NCBI RefSeq assembly: GCF_029369745.1
Contig: NZ_CP120210.1
Location: 3,906,001-3,970,000, forward strand
Source: Amycolatopsis sp. QT-25
GTDB taxonomy: Bacteria > Actinomycetota > Actinomycetes > Mycobacteriales > Pseudonocardiaceae
Reading direction: 5' to 3'
Length of the DNA stretch: 64,000 nucleotides
The first letter of the stretch is position 1, and every line of letters begins with the position of its first letter. This document shows, in pieces, positions 45,193 to 53,708 of this stretch. Both the position numbers and the translations under genes were made by a program. The notes beneath the pieces are model-generated. The model did not search any database, was not told the DNA's origin, and saw nothing but the letters and a program-made list of their open reading frames with translations.

Positions 45193-45947
45193 CCATCATC
45201 GACCGGCTCCGCAAAGCCGGATGCGTCTTCGCCGAAGACGAAGCCGCCCTCCTGACCGAAGAAGCGCGCACCCCGGCCGAACTCGACGCCATGGTCCGAC
45301 GCCGCGTCGACGGCGAACCACTCGAAGTCATCCTCGGCTGGGCCGCGTTCCACGGCCTCCGCATCGCCGTCGAACCCGGCGTGTTCGTGCCGCGCCGACG
45401 ATCCGAACTCCTCGTCCGCCACGCCGTCACCCTCGCCGGACCAGGAGCGGTCGTGCTCGACCTCTGCTGCGGCACGGGCGCACTGGGCGCCGCCATTGCC
45501 GCCGAACTCGGCGAAATCCGGCTCTACGCGGCCGACATCGAACCCGCCGCCGCCCGCTGCGCCCGCACGAACGTCGCCGAAGCCGGGGGAGAGGTCTTCG
45601 AAGGCGACCTCTACACCCCACTGCCCGCATCGCTACGAGGCCGCGTCGACATCCTGGTCGTCAACGCCCCGTACGTCCCCACCGACGCCATCGCGATGAT
45701 GCCGCCCGAAGCCCGCGACCACGAACCCCGCGTCGCACTCGACGGCGGGCACGACGGCGTCGACGTCCACCGCCGCGTCGCAGCCGAAGCTCGACAATGG
45801 CTCGCACCAGGCGGGCACCTGCTCATCGAAACCGGCGAAAGCCAGGCCGCAAGCACCGCGGAAGCCATGTCCCACAACGGATTGATCCCCGAAGTCATCA
45901 CCGACGACGAGCTGTACGCCACGATTGTCGTCGGGGCCAGGGGATAG
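45189..45947 (+). CDS. PrmC/HemK-like methyltransferase
   Basis: A 252-residue putative protein-(glutamine-N5) methyltransferase. It has the N-terminal helical domain, the PRRRSELLV segment, motif I VVLDLCCGTGALGAAIAAELG, and NAPYVPTDAIAMMPPEARDHEPRVALDGG. The substrate motif reads NAPY where PrmC has NPPY, so Gln methylation of release factors is uncertain. Annotated relatives form a side branch of the family. It is translationally coupled to the ProC-like gene. Confidence 0.85.
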   Translation: MTIIDRLRKAGCVFAEDEAALLTEEARTPAELDAMVRRRVDGEPLEVILGWAAFHGLRIAVEPGVFVPRRRSELLVRHAVTLAGPGAVVLDLCCGTGALGAAIAAELGEIRLYAADIEPAAARCARTNVAEAGGEVFEGDLYTPLPASLRGRVDILVVNAPYVPTDAIAMMPPEARDHEPRVALDGGHDGVDVHRRVAAEARQWLAPGGHLLIETGESQAASTAEAMSHNGLIPEVITDDELYATIVVGARG

Positions 45948-45957
45948 GGTCGCCGCC

Positions 45958-46599
45958 GTGACCGACTACCTCCAGACCACCCGCACCGCCTACGACACGG
46001 TCGCGGCCGACTACGCCGAACTCCTCCGCGGCCACCTCGCCGGATCCACCTGGGATCGCGCCATGCTCGGCGCGTACGCCGAACTCGTCCGAACCGCCGG
46101 CGGCGGACGCGTCGCCGAAATCGGCTGCGGCCCCGGCCGCATCACCGAGCACCTCCACGAACTCGGCCTCGACATCCACGGCGTCGACCTCTCTCCGGAG
46201 ATGGTCGCCGTCGCCCGCAAGTGGTACCCCCACCTGGAGTTCCAGGTCGGGGAGATGCCCGGTCTGTCCATCGAGGACGGTGCACTGGCCGGCGTCGTCG
46301 CGTGGTACTCGATCATCCACACCCCGCGCGAGCGCCTGCCGGAGATCTTCGCCGACTTCCACCGAATCCTCGCCACCGGCGGCCACCTGCTCGTGGCCTT
46401 CCAGGTCGGCGACGAAATCCGGCACATCGAGCACGCATACGGCCACGACATCTCCTGTGACGCGTACCGGCTCTCACCGGAGAAAATCGCCGAACAACTG
46501 GGGGAGGCCGGGTTCGGCGTGCTCTCCACCCTCGTCCGCGAACCGTCCGAGGAATTCGAGAGCACGCCACAGGCCTACCTGATCGCCCGAAAACAGTAG
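45958..46599 (+). CDS. Class I SAM-dependent methyltransferase
   Basis: A 213-residue methyltransferase, GTG 45958. Motif I RVAEIGCGPGRITEHLHELGLDIHGVDLSPEMVAVAR, acidic post-I loop EMPGLSIEDGALAGVVAWYSIIHTPRERLPEIF, and motif III ILATGGHLLVAFQVGD. Closest to the small Methyltransf_25/11 group acting on metabolites. It follows the PrmC-like gene by 10 bp on the same strand, so it is probably in that operon. It is convergent with the next gene with a 1-bp gap. Confidence 0.88.
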   Translation: MTDYLQTTRTAYDTVAADYAELLRGHLAGSTWDRAMLGAYAELVRTAGGGRVAEIGCGPGRITEHLHELGLDIHGVDLSPEMVAVARKWYPHLEFQVGEMPGLSIEDGALAGVVAWYSIIHTPRERLPEIFADFHRILATGGHLLVAFQVGDEIRHIEHAYGHDISCDAYRLSPEKIAEQLGEAGFGVLSTLVREPSEEFESTPQAYLIARKQ

Positions 46600-46600
46600 A

Positions 46601-47440
46601 TCAAGGACACCGAGCCTCGACGAGCCAGGCCGCCGAGCCGTAGAAAACGCCTCGGCCGGTCTGGTGTTCGGCGAGATCGGCCCGCAACACCCCGACAGCT
46701 CCCGCACGCGTGGCTTCGTCCACCTCACTCAACCGCCCGCCATGCTGCTCGACGATGAAATCGGCCGCGTCATCGACGTCCTCACCGAAGTACATCGGCT
46801 TGTTCACCGCGGTGCACCGCACATCGACGTACCCGGCCGAAGCCAGCAACCTTCCGACCTCGACCGGGTCACTGAGCGCGAGATCCGAAGACGGCACCTC
46901 GCCCCCGGCCGCGAAAACCGTGCGGAACGTGGTGATCCATTCGTTGAGCCGCGACGGCTGCCACGTCAGCAGCACCAGACGGCCACCAGACCGGGTCGCC
47001 CTGGCCAGATTCGAGAACGCGGCCAGGGGAGTACCGAAGAACATCGATCCATGCCTGCTGATCACCACATCGAAACCCGCCTCGGCGAACGGATGGACCT
47101 GCGCGTCCACCTGCTCGAAAGCGGCGTTGGAAAGACCTTCTGCCTCGGCGAGCCGACGAGCGACGCCGAGCATCTCACGGGAAAGGTCCACACCCAGCGC
47201 GGAACCGGCAGTTGCCAGCCGCGCCGCGTCCCGCGTCGTCTGGCCGGCACCACAGCCGACATCGAGGACGTGGTCAGCAGGCCCGACATCGGCCGCGGCG
47301 AAGAACGTGTCGCGATAGGCGGCCACACCGTTGTCGAATCGCTGCGCGCGCTTCGCCCAGAGCAGGCCGTCATCACCGTCCCACGCCTTCAACATCCGCT
47401 CGTTGGACGGATCGACACGCACAGCGGTGCTTTCGGACAT
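46601..47440 (-). CDS. Class I SAM-dependent methyltransferase
   Basis: A 279-residue methyltransferase. Motif I VLDVGCGAGQTTRDAARLATAGSALGVDLSREMLGVARRLA, FDVVISRHGSMFFGTPLAAFSNLARATRSGGRLVLLTW, and a C-terminal cap with GRGVFYGSAAWLV. UbiE/COQ5-like group, substrate unknown. Its promoter lies in the non-coding region that also holds dif, making it the last gene on this side of the terminus site. Confidence 0.88.
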   Translation of the reverse strand: MSESTAVRVDPSNERMLKAWDGDDGLLWAKRAQRFDNGVAAYRDTFFAAADVGPADHVLDVGCGAGQTTRDAARLATAGSALGVDLSREMLGVARRLAEAEGLSNAAFEQVDAQVHPFAEAGFDVVISRHGSMFFGTPLAAFSNLARATRSGGRLVLLTWQPSRLNEWITTFRTVFAAGGEVPSSDLALSDPVEVGRLLASAGYVDVRCTAVNKPMYFGEDVDDAADFIVEQHGGRLSEVDEATRAGAVGVLRADLAEHQTGRGVFYGSAAWLVEARCP

Positions 47441-47604
47441 TGCGGCAACCCCCGGATTCGGCCTTCCGACGACGACCCTAGCGCGAACCCGTCAACGGAA
47501 CGCCGCGATGCACCGGGCTCCGTCGTCGCTCAGGTCTGCCGCCTGACGAATGGGGCCAGGGAACAGCAAGCGCGGGGACTGCCAGGGCACACGTGACCGA
47601 CCTT

Positions 47605-47632
47605 ACTTGACATAATGTACATTATCGGCGCT
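47605..47632 (-). other. dif: dif site for XerCD recombination
   Basis: A 28-bp site. On the minus strand the left (XerC-type) arm is AGCGCCGATAA, the 6-bp centre TGTACA, and the right (XerD-type) arm TTATGTCAAGT. E. coli dif has GGTGCGCATAA, TGTATA, TTATGTTAAAT. The XerD arm matches at 9 of 11 bases and the centre at 5 of 6, and the arm TTATGTCAAGT is what I recall for actinobacterial dif sites. It lies in non-coding DNA next to a tyrosine recombinase gene. It would resolve chromosome dimers at the replication terminus. Confidence 0.88.
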
Positions 47633-48094
47633 TCGATCGACCTGGAGATCAGGACCGAGAGGGGTCTCTGGCGGGAGCCGAAAGGGTCCTTCACCGCATG
47701 CCATACAGGGGAAGCTCCCATCGGCGCGTCGCACCCGACCACGGCCCCCTCCAAAGCTCCGCAGACTCAGCTGGCGCGTGATCCGCCGAGCCGACGCAGA
47801 GCGCCCCCGGGAACGCAAAATGGATGCCCGATCACTCAGCCCCAATACGTCACTGTGACGAATCAACCTGGGCACCTTGGGGGTCGAAGTCAATCCGTGA
47901 GGGCGCCGCCTGGGTCATCTCGTCAGCCTGGCCGCCTGAACGGCCGCCGCCAGGCATTCGGAGCTACCCGCGGTGACCCACGTGTCACGAAGGAGTCTGG
48001 AAGAAAATCTGACTAGGACGTCCCGTCTAGACACCCAGAGGACGGCGAGCGAACCCAGATCCCCCGCGAGGGGCGTCCGGAGCCGCCACTCCGT

Positions 48095-48122
48095 TTCATG
48101 CATAATCGCTATTATGCATGAG
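48095..48122. other. Symmetric dif-like recombination site candidate
   Basis: TTCATGCATAA, a 6-bp centre TCGCTA, then TTATGCATGAG. The arms are inverted repeats (10 of 11 bp perfectly), arranged with the same 11-6-11 geometry as dif, in an AT-rich island. It lies 35 bp upstream of the recombinase start at 48157. It may be that enzyme's own core site, or an operator for its gene. Confidence 0.55.
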
Positions 48123-48156
48123 ATTGAATATAACCGAGTGTAAGACTGTCGGTGCC

Positions 48157-49137
48157 ATGCGGTACAAGATGCTCATGAGGGTTTCCGAGGCACAACAAGC
48201 CTTTTTCGCCGCACGACGTCCCCGCAAGGACTCTCCTCACACCACCGACGCCTACCGGCGCGACCTCGCCGGCATCACCGCTCTTCTGCTCCGCGAGCTC
48301 GACCTCTCCCCTGACGACCTCACCGTCGAAATGCTCACCGCTCAGGCCCTTCGCAACGCCTTCGGTGCCTTCGCGGACACTCACGCGAAGAGTTCCGTGC
48401 TGCGCGCGTGGTCGACCTGGAACCAGTTCCTCACCTTCTGCGTGTCCGACGGGTTGCTCGCGGGCAATCCCATGGGTGCGGTCGCGCGACCGAAGGCGCC
48501 TCCGTTGACGCCGAAACCGTTGCGGGGCGAGGAAACCCCGGAGCAATTGCTCGCGGCAGCCGCCGACGGTTCGCGCCGGACGCGGGATCCGTGGCCGGAA
48601 CGGGACGTCCTGGTGATCGCGCTCGGGCTGGTCGCCGGGTTGCGTGCCGCCGAGATGCGCGCGCTGACCGCGCGATCACTGGTCGGCCGTCAGGGCGAGA
48701 TGCGGTTGCACGTCCACGGCAAGGGTAGCCGTGACCGGTCGATCCCGGTGCAGCCGATCATGGAGAAGATCATCGAGGAGTACCTGGCTTCCTGCCGTCG
48801 TCGCTTCCCGCGGCAGCGGTTCGGGCCGTCCACTCCCCTCCTCCGGGATCGTGCCGGCGAGCCGATCGGCCGTGGCGCGCTCGAGTACCTGGTCAAGTCG
48901 TGCTACCGGTGGGCGGGGCTGCACGACCGTGTGCCGGTCGGGGCGAATCTCCACGCCTTGCGGCACACTTTCGCGACTCGGCTGGCCGAGGACGGTGCGA
49001 CGGCGTCGGAGATCATGGCGCTGCTGGGGCACGCGAGCTTGGCGACCAGTCAGAACTACATCGAGGCGACCGGTCGTGAGCAGCGCGCGGCGGCCGCGAG
49101 CAACCGGACGTACCGGGCGTTGGACGGGATCGTGTAG
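48157..49137 (+). CDS. Xer-like tyrosine recombinase
   Basis: A 326-residue recombinase (ATG 48157; 48169 and 48175 are also in frame, and ATG 48118 is rejected because the codons between are AT-rich and unlike protein). The SAM-like N-terminal domain (DAYRRDLAGITALLL ... AWSTWNQFLTFCVSDGLLAGNPM) is XerC/D-like. Catalytic residues: Arg in AGLRAAEM, Lys in HGKGSRDR, HALRHTFATRL, LLGHASLATSQ and Tyr in NYIEAT. It is 525 bp from dif and adjacent to its own palindromic site. It may act on that site, on dif, or both. The canonical XerC and XerD are probably elsewhere. Confidence 0.92.
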   Translation: MRYKMLMRVSEAQQAFFAARRPRKDSPHTTDAYRRDLAGITALLLRELDLSPDDLTVEMLTAQALRNAFGAFADTHAKSSVLRAWSTWNQFLTFCVSDGLLAGNPMGAVARPKAPPLTPKPLRGEETPEQLLAAAADGSRRTRDPWPERDVLVIALGLVAGLRAAEMRALTARSLVGRQGEMRLHVHGKGSRDRSIPVQPIMEKIIEEYLASCRRRFPRQRFGPSTPLLRDRAGEPIGRGALEYLVKSCYRWAGLHDRVPVGANLHALRHTFATRLAEDGATASEIMALLGHASLATSQNYIEATGREQRAAAASNRTYRALDGIV

Positions 49138-49138
49138 G

Positions 49139-49522
49139 TCAGCGGAGCTGTTCGAGGTCTTTGGCGGCTTGGGCGATTTCGCCGGCGAGGCCGCGGAGCT
49201 CGGCGACGGACGCGCCGTCGTCGGCCGCGGTGACGACGTCTTCGGCGGCGCAGCGGAGTTGGAAGAGCCTGTCCTGCAGGGTGGCGATCTCGGTGTCGGA
49301 GAGGACGACGGCGTCTTCGGGGAGACCGCTGCGCTGGAGGGCGGTGCGGCGTTCGTAGGCCCGCTGGCGGCAGGATTGCCCGCAGTAGCGGCGGCGCCTG
49401 CCGACGTTGCCGCCTTGTTCGAGCCGTCGGCCGCACCATCCGCAGTGTTTGGGTGCTCCCGCGCGACGTAACTCGGACACCTCTTCGGCGGACGTCTTGG
49501 GGTGTTCGGCGACTTCCCTCAC
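49139..49522 (-). CDS. RQRAY-type zinc-finger protein
   Basis: A 127-residue protein convergent with the Xer-like recombinase with a 1-bp gap. Residues 25-58 are a zinc-finger module: HCGWCGRRL, a basic loop, then YCGQSCRQRAYERR. The C-terminal 70 residues are helical (TEIATLQDRLFQLRCAAEDVV, ELRGLAGEIAQAAKDLEQL). The same finger is fused to the sigma factor at 55244-56536. It is probably a DNA- or protein-binding adaptor. A link to the recombinase is inferred only from the packing. Confidence 0.78.
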   Translation of the reverse strand: MREVAEHPKTSAEEVSELRRAGAPKHCGWCGRRLEQGGNVGRRRRYCGQSCRQRAYERRTALQRSGLPEDAVVLSDTEIATLQDRLFQLRCAAEDVVTAADDGASVAELRGLAGEIAQAAKDLEQLR

Positions 49523-49597
49523 GGATCAGACCCTAGCTGGCCATCCGGCGATCATGCCGGGGCCACGGCCGAAGTGCACACTAGTGGGGTGCCGACC

Positions 49598-50368
49598 ATG
49601 TTCCCGTACCTCGCCGACCCGCTCCCGCGTGCCTTCGCCCATCGGGGCTGGCATCTCGGTGATCTGGACGGACTGGAGAATTCGCTGCCGGCGTTCCGGC
49701 AGGCGGTGGCGGAGGGGTATCGGTATCTCGAGACGGACGTGCACGCGACGTCGGACGGTGTGGTGGTCGTGCACCACGATGCCGCGCTGGACCGGACGAC
49801 CGATGGCGCGGGGTTGATCTCCCGGCAGACGTGGGCGCAGTTGCGGAACGTCAAGGTGGGGGGTCGTGCGCCGTTGTCACGGCTGGAGGACGTCCTCGAA
49901 GAGTTGCCGGAGGCGCGGTTCAACATCGACGTGAAGTCGAACGAGGCGGTGACGCCCTTCGTGCGGACGATCGAGCGGACCGGTGCGCGCGACCGGGTCG
50001 CGGCGGCGTCGTTCTCCGACGCGCGGCTCGCGCGGATCCGGAAGCTGGCGGGGCCGAAGCTGGTGACGGCGATGGGGCCGCGTTCGGTGGCGGTGATGTG
50101 GGCGAACGGGTTTCTGCCGCTGCTTCCGCTGCGGGCGTTGTCGCGGGGTGCGATGGCGCAGGTGCCGGTGCGGCAGGGGCGGTTGAAGGTGGTGGACCGG
50201 GCGTTCCTGCGGCAGGCGACGCGTGAGGGTTTCGAGGTGCACACGTGGACGGTGGACGATCCGGCGGAGATGCGGCTGCTGCTGGATCTGGGGGTGCACG
50301 GGATCGTGACGGATCGGCCGGATCTGCTGCGTGAGGTGCTTCGGGAACGCGGCGCTTGGCCCGCGTGA
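49598..50368 (+). CDS. Glycerophosphodiester phosphodiesterase
   Basis: A 256-residue GDPD-family enzyme. It has AFAHRGWHLGDLDGLENSLPAF (His-Arg and Glu-Asn motif), YLETDVHATSDGVVVVHHDAALDRTTDGAG (metal and catalytic residues), FNIDVKSN, and the C-terminal VHTWTVDDPAEMRLLLDLGVHGIVTDRPDLL. It hydrolyses glycerophosphodiesters to glycerol-3-phosphate and an alcohol. No signal peptide, so it acts in the cytoplasm. ATG 49598 is used; GTG 49589 is possible. The following hairpin begins at its stop codon. Confidence 0.93.
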   Translation: MFPYLADPLPRAFAHRGWHLGDLDGLENSLPAFRQAVAEGYRYLETDVHATSDGVVVVHHDAALDRTTDGAGLISRQTWAQLRNVKVGGRAPLSRLEDVLEELPEARFNIDVKSNEAVTPFVRTIERTGARDRVAAASFSDARLARIRKLAGPKLVTAMGPRSVAVMWANGFLPLLPLRALSRGAMAQVPVRQGRLKVVDRAFLRQATREGFEVHTWTVDDPAEMRLLLDLGVHGIVTDRPDLLREVLRERGAWPA

Positions 50369-50428
50369 CCCGCAATTCGTCATCTGCTTGCGTTCACTCT
50401 CGGCGCGAGCAGGTGACGAATTGCGGGT
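50368..50428. repeat. Long intergenic hairpin, TTCGTCATC class
   Basis: A 15-bp perfect outer stem, ACCCGCAATTCGTCA with its complement, is extended by CTGCT/AGCAG after one T-G pair. It lies between convergent GDPD and Rpf genes and shares the TTCGTCATC sequence and layout with the hairpin at 27589. Confidence 0.75.
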
Positions 50429-50437
50429 GGTGAAGCG

Positions 50438-51148
50438 CTATCGGGGTGGTTTGCCGTTCCAGGCGGCGTCCCAGGTCTTGGGTCCGAGGCGGCCTGAGTC
50501 GTTGATGCCGTTGGCGCGCTGGAGGGCGAGGACGGCTTCGCGGGTCTTGTCGTAGTAGCAGCCTGTACCGGTGAAGCCGTAGCCGAAGGCGTTCATCCGG
50601 AGTTGGAACTGTTTGAGCGGCGCAGCGCAGTCTCCGTAGGCGTAGACGACGCCGGGCCAGGCGGGTTTGGGGCCGCCGGACGGAGCGGGCGGGGCGGGCT
50701 TCGGCTTGGGTGGAGGTGGCGGGGCGGGTTGTCCTCCTCCGCCGATGTAGGCGGAGTCCGCATAGGACGGGACGCGTTTGCTGCGGGCGTCCTTGTCGTT
50801 GCGGAAGCCGAGTTTGCCGGCGCATTCCCAGGGTTGCCAGCCGCGCATGCGGTACAGGTAGAGGGCCCGGTGGTCCTGTTCGCGGGGACTGGCCTGGTCG
50901 GGGCGTCCTTGGCCGCCGACGCTGCGCCAGGTGGGCAGGTCGAACTGGTAGGCGCCGTAGTAGCCGTTGCCGGTGTTGATGTTGTAGCGGCCGCTCGATT
51001 CGCACATGCGGAGCTTGGCCCAGTGGGAGGCGTGGGGGTCCGCGGCGGCGGATCCGGTGGTGGCGATTTGCAGGCTCGTGACGGCGAGAGCGAGCAGGAG
51101 CGTTCTCGCCACTACGCGGTGTGCTGTGCGAAGGCGATGGGTCCTCAT
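50438..51148 (-). CDS. Resuscitation-promoting factor-like transglycosylase
   Basis: A 236-residue secreted protein. The signal peptide ends near GSAAADPH. The Rpf/transglycosylase-like domain is HWAKLRMCESSGRYNINTGNGYYGAYQFDLPTWRSVGG, with catalytic Glu in CESS and the conserved Cys pair (CESS...WECAGKLG). A Pro/Lys-rich linker (about 130-165) follows, and a peptidoglycan-binding domain 1 (MNAFGYGFTGTGCYYDKTREAVLALQRANGINDSGRLGPKTW). Such proteins cleave peptidoglycan and promote growth resumption of dormant cells or spores. No c-di-AMP riboswitch was seen upstream. Confidence 0.92.
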   Translation of the reverse strand: MRTHRLRTAHRVVARTLLLALAVTSLQIATTGSAAADPHASHWAKLRMCESSGRYNINTGNGYYGAYQFDLPTWRSVGGQGRPDQASPREQDHRALYLYRMRGWQPWECAGKLGFRNDKDARSKRVPSYADSAYIGGGGQPAPPPPPKPKPAPPAPSGGPKPAWPGVVYAYGDCAAPLKQFQLRMNAFGYGFTGTGCYYDKTREAVLALQRANGINDSGRLGPKTWDAAWNGKPPR

Positions 51149-51374
51149 GAGCGGGAACAGTAAATTCCGGACACTTGCTTCACAACCGTCACGCCAGCCT
51201 CACACGAAACACACGTCGCGCGTGGCGGTGACACGCCGGTGATGGTCGCGGAGGTTGCCGGGAAGGGTTCGTCTCGCGTCGAAACGAACACGGTCCCGTC
51301 TTGTGCCGGACAGGCGGGCTCGATGACCAGTAGTCTCCCGCTGACCTCGACGTTTTCGACTTCAGGAGCAGTGC

Positions 51375-52775
51375 ATGACGGTGGCCGTGACCCGTGAACG
51401 CAAGCGGGTGTGGCGGGCTTGGTACCTCTACGACTGGGCCAATTCGCCGTTCTATTCGTCGGTCATCACCGTCTTCGGAGCGCTCTATTTGAGCGATATC
51501 GCGTCTGCGGATGCCAGGGTGAATTTCACCCTTAACGGGGACAGGGCGTGCACCGATTCGAGTGGTGCTTCGAGCACGTTGCAGAACTGCGCCGTCTCGT
51601 TGTTCGGACTGCACTTCCCCGCGGGTTCGCTGTGGGGGTATCTGCTGTCGATCGCGACGGTGACTCAGGTGCTGGTGTTGCCGATCGCCGGCGCGATCGC
51701 GGACCGGAGCAGGCACAAGCGGCGGATCCTCGGCGGGTTCGCGTTCCTGGGCGCGGTGGCGTCGGCATTGATGTTCTTCATCGCGGGGACGAACTGGGAG
51801 GTCGGGGTCTGGACGTTCATCGTGGCGAACATCGGTTACGGCGGTGCGCTGGTCGTCTACTACTCGTTCCTGGTGGACATCGCGGAGCCGGACGAGCGGG
51901 ACGCGGTGTCGTCGAGGGGGTGGGCGTTCGGGTATCTCGGCGGTGGTCTGGCGTTGGCGCTTCAGCTGGGGTTTTTCACGGGGCATGGCTTCTTCGGGGT
52001 GAGCGAACATCTGGCGGTTCAGATCTGCTTCCTGACGTCGGGGATCTGGTGGGCGGTGTTCACCGTCCCCGCGGTGCGCGCACTCCCCCGGACTCAGGTG
52101 CCGAAGTCGGCGGAGCGGGGGCTGTCGGTGCTGACGGCCGGGTTCGCGGAGCTGAAGCAGACGATCAAGGAGGCACGGGCCTATCCGCTGACGCTGGCGT
52201 TCCTCGGCAGCTACCTGATCTTCACCGACGGGATCACGACGGTGGTGGCGGTGTCGGCGCAGTACGGCAAGGACGAGCTGAAGTACAGCACCGAGGTGTT
52301 GATCGTCACGATCCTGGTGATCCAGTTCCTGGCGTACGCCGGGGCGATGGTTCACGGTGCGATCGCGGCTCGGATCGGGGCGAAGAAGACGATTCTGGGG
52401 AGCCTGGTGGCCTGGGTGGTCGTGTTGTGCTTCGCGTACTTCATCGAGGCCGGTCAACCGCTGCAGTTCTACGCGGTGGCGGTCGGGATCGGGCTCGTGC
52501 TCGGTGGGACGAACGCGTTGTCGCGGTCGTTGTTCGGGCAGATGATCCCCGAGGGGAAGGACGCGCAGTACTTCTCGCTGTACGTGGTGGGTGAGCGCGG
52601 GACGTCGTGGCTCGGTCCGTTGTTGTTCGCCGCGGTCGGGCAGATCACCGGTTCGTTCCGGTACGCGATCATCGCTTTGGTGATCTTCTTCGTGCTCGGT
52701 TTCGTGTTCGTGTGGTTGGTGCCGGTGCGCCGCGCGATCGAGGCGGCGGGCAACCGGCCACCGGCGGTGCTGTGA
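51375..52775 (+). CDS. UMF1/Atg22-type MFS transporter
   Basis: A 466-residue membrane protein with 11-12 helices. It starts RKRVWRAWYLYDWANSPFYSSVITVFGALYLSD, the UMF1 signature (DWANSxF). Also IADRSRHKRRILGGFAFLGA, NIGYGGALVVYYSFLVDIAEPDERDAVSSRGWAFGYLGGGLAL, and GGTNALSRSLFGQMIPEGKDAQYFSLYVVGERGTSWLGPL. The family is related to fungal vacuolar Atg22 amino-acid effluxers; bacterial substrates are not known. It is upstream of the thymidine kinase gene by 30 bp and may be co-transcribed with it. Confidence 0.92.
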   Translation: MTVAVTRERKRVWRAWYLYDWANSPFYSSVITVFGALYLSDIASADARVNFTLNGDRACTDSSGASSTLQNCAVSLFGLHFPAGSLWGYLLSIATVTQVLVLPIAGAIADRSRHKRRILGGFAFLGAVASALMFFIAGTNWEVGVWTFIVANIGYGGALVVYYSFLVDIAEPDERDAVSSRGWAFGYLGGGLALALQLGFFTGHGFFGVSEHLAVQICFLTSGIWWAVFTVPAVRALPRTQVPKSAERGLSVLTAGFAELKQTIKEARAYPLTLAFLGSYLIFTDGITTVVAVSAQYGKDELKYSTEVLIVTILVIQFLAYAGAMVHGAIAARIGAKKTILGSLVAWVVVLCFAYFIEAGQPLQFYAVAVGIGLVLGGTNALSRSLFGQMIPEGKDAQYFSLYVVGERGTSWLGPLLFAAVGQITGSFRYAIIALVIFFVLGFVFVWLVPVRRAIEAAGNRPPAVL

Positions 52776-52805
52776 CGGCGGGGTGTGCCGATAGGGTCGA
52801 GCGTC

Positions 52806-53564
52806 GTGACCGTACTGAAGGAGAGTGGCCCGGACCCCACGGACGCGTTGTCGTCGGTGCCGGTGGCGGGCTCACGGCGGGGTGTGCCGGTCGTCGGGAA
52901 GTTGAAGTTCTGTTACGGGCCGATGGACTGCGGGAAGTCGACGTTGGCGTTGCAGATCGACCACAACCACGCGCGGCAGGGTCGTCGCGGGATGGTGCTG
53001 GTGCGCCACGACCGGTCCGGTGAGCCGCAGATCACCAGCCGGATCGGGTTGACGCGCAAGGCGATAGAGGTCGGGAACGAGACCGACCTGCGGTTGCTGG
53101 TGCGTGAGCAGTGGGCGGCCGGGCGGCACGTGGACTACTTGATCGTCGACGAAGCGCAGTTCTTGTCGCCTGATCAGGTGGACCAGTTGGCTGAACTGGC
53201 CGATGACGTCCAGATCGACGTGTACTGCTTCGGGATCGCGACGGATTTCCGGAGCATGTTGTTCCCGGGGGCCGCGCGGTTGTTCGAGCTGGCGGACGAG
53301 TTGCAGCCCGTTCAGGTCGAGGTGTTGTGCTGGTGCGGGCAGACGGGGCGGTTCAACGCGAGGGTGGCCGACGGCGAGGTGTTGCGGGCCGGGGACACCG
53401 TCGTGGTGGCGGATACCGAGCAGTTGGTCGTTGAAACTTCATCGGCATCACGTTCCGAGGGCGAACCGAACACGGTCCGTTATCAGGTATTGTGCCGACG
53501 GCACTTTCGACTGGGCGACCTGGGGCCCGCCTCGGCCCAACACGGTCAGTTACGGTTGACGTGA
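52806..53564 (+). CDS. tdk: Thymidine kinase
   Basis: A 252-residue type II thymidine kinase. The P-loop is FCYGPMDCGKSTLALQ, Walker B YLIVDEAQFLSPDQVDQLAEL, and the lasso region CYCFGIATDFR with zinc Cys residues in LCWCGQTGRFNARV and VLCRRHF near the C-terminus. It phosphorylates thymidine in the salvage pathway. It carries about 30 extra residues before the fold if GTG 52806 is the true start; a start nearer VPVVGKLKF is possible. Many actinomycetes lack this gene, so its presence is a little unusual. Confidence 0.9.
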   Translation: MTVLKESGPDPTDALSSVPVAGSRRGVPVVGKLKFCYGPMDCGKSTLALQIDHNHARQGRRGMVLVRHDRSGEPQITSRIGLTRKAIEVGNETDLRLLVREQWAAGRHVDYLIVDEAQFLSPDQVDQLAELADDVQIDVYCFGIATDFRSMLFPGAARLFELADELQPVQVEVLCWCGQTGRFNARVADGEVLRAGDTVVVADTEQLVVETSSASRSEGEPNTVRYQVLCRRHFRLGDLGPASAQHGQLRLT

Positions 53565-53641
53565 CAGGCGTACTACTAGCCCATCTGGGGGATATCCGCA
53601 CCAAGATGGCCGTATTGACGTCACGCCAGAGCGCGAAAAGA

Positions 53642-53654
53642 CTCCTACTAGGAG
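53642..53654. promoter_or_regulatory. Palindrome upstream of rbpA
   Basis: CTCCTACTAGGAG is a perfect 13-bp palindrome in the 226-bp space between tdk and rbpA, 55 bp before the SigR-type promoter. It may be an operator. No bound factor is evident. Confidence 0.35.
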
Positions 53655-53708
53655 AAGCTGTTGCCACCGGGTGACACAGCTCATCGTGAGCAAGGACATG
53701 CTGTTCAG

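Larger units (their letters stand above)
47441..48156. other. Non-coding terminus region
   Basis: About 0.7 kb without a supported gene. Frames on both strands (such as 47615-48016 plus and 47603-47893 minus) start inside dif or give Pro/Arg/Gly-rich nonsense. The region carries the dif site (47605-47632) and the symmetric dif-like site (48095-48122), described separately. Confidence 0.6.

Noticed and set aside
47615..48016. 133-codon frame starting at ATG 47615
   Set aside because: It starts inside the dif site and its translation is low-complexity with no family features or ribosome site.
51149..51374. Possible c-di-AMP riboswitch upstream of the Rpf-like gene
   Set aside because: Such riboswitches often precede rpf genes in actinomycetes, but the conserved core sequences were not found on the minus strand here.
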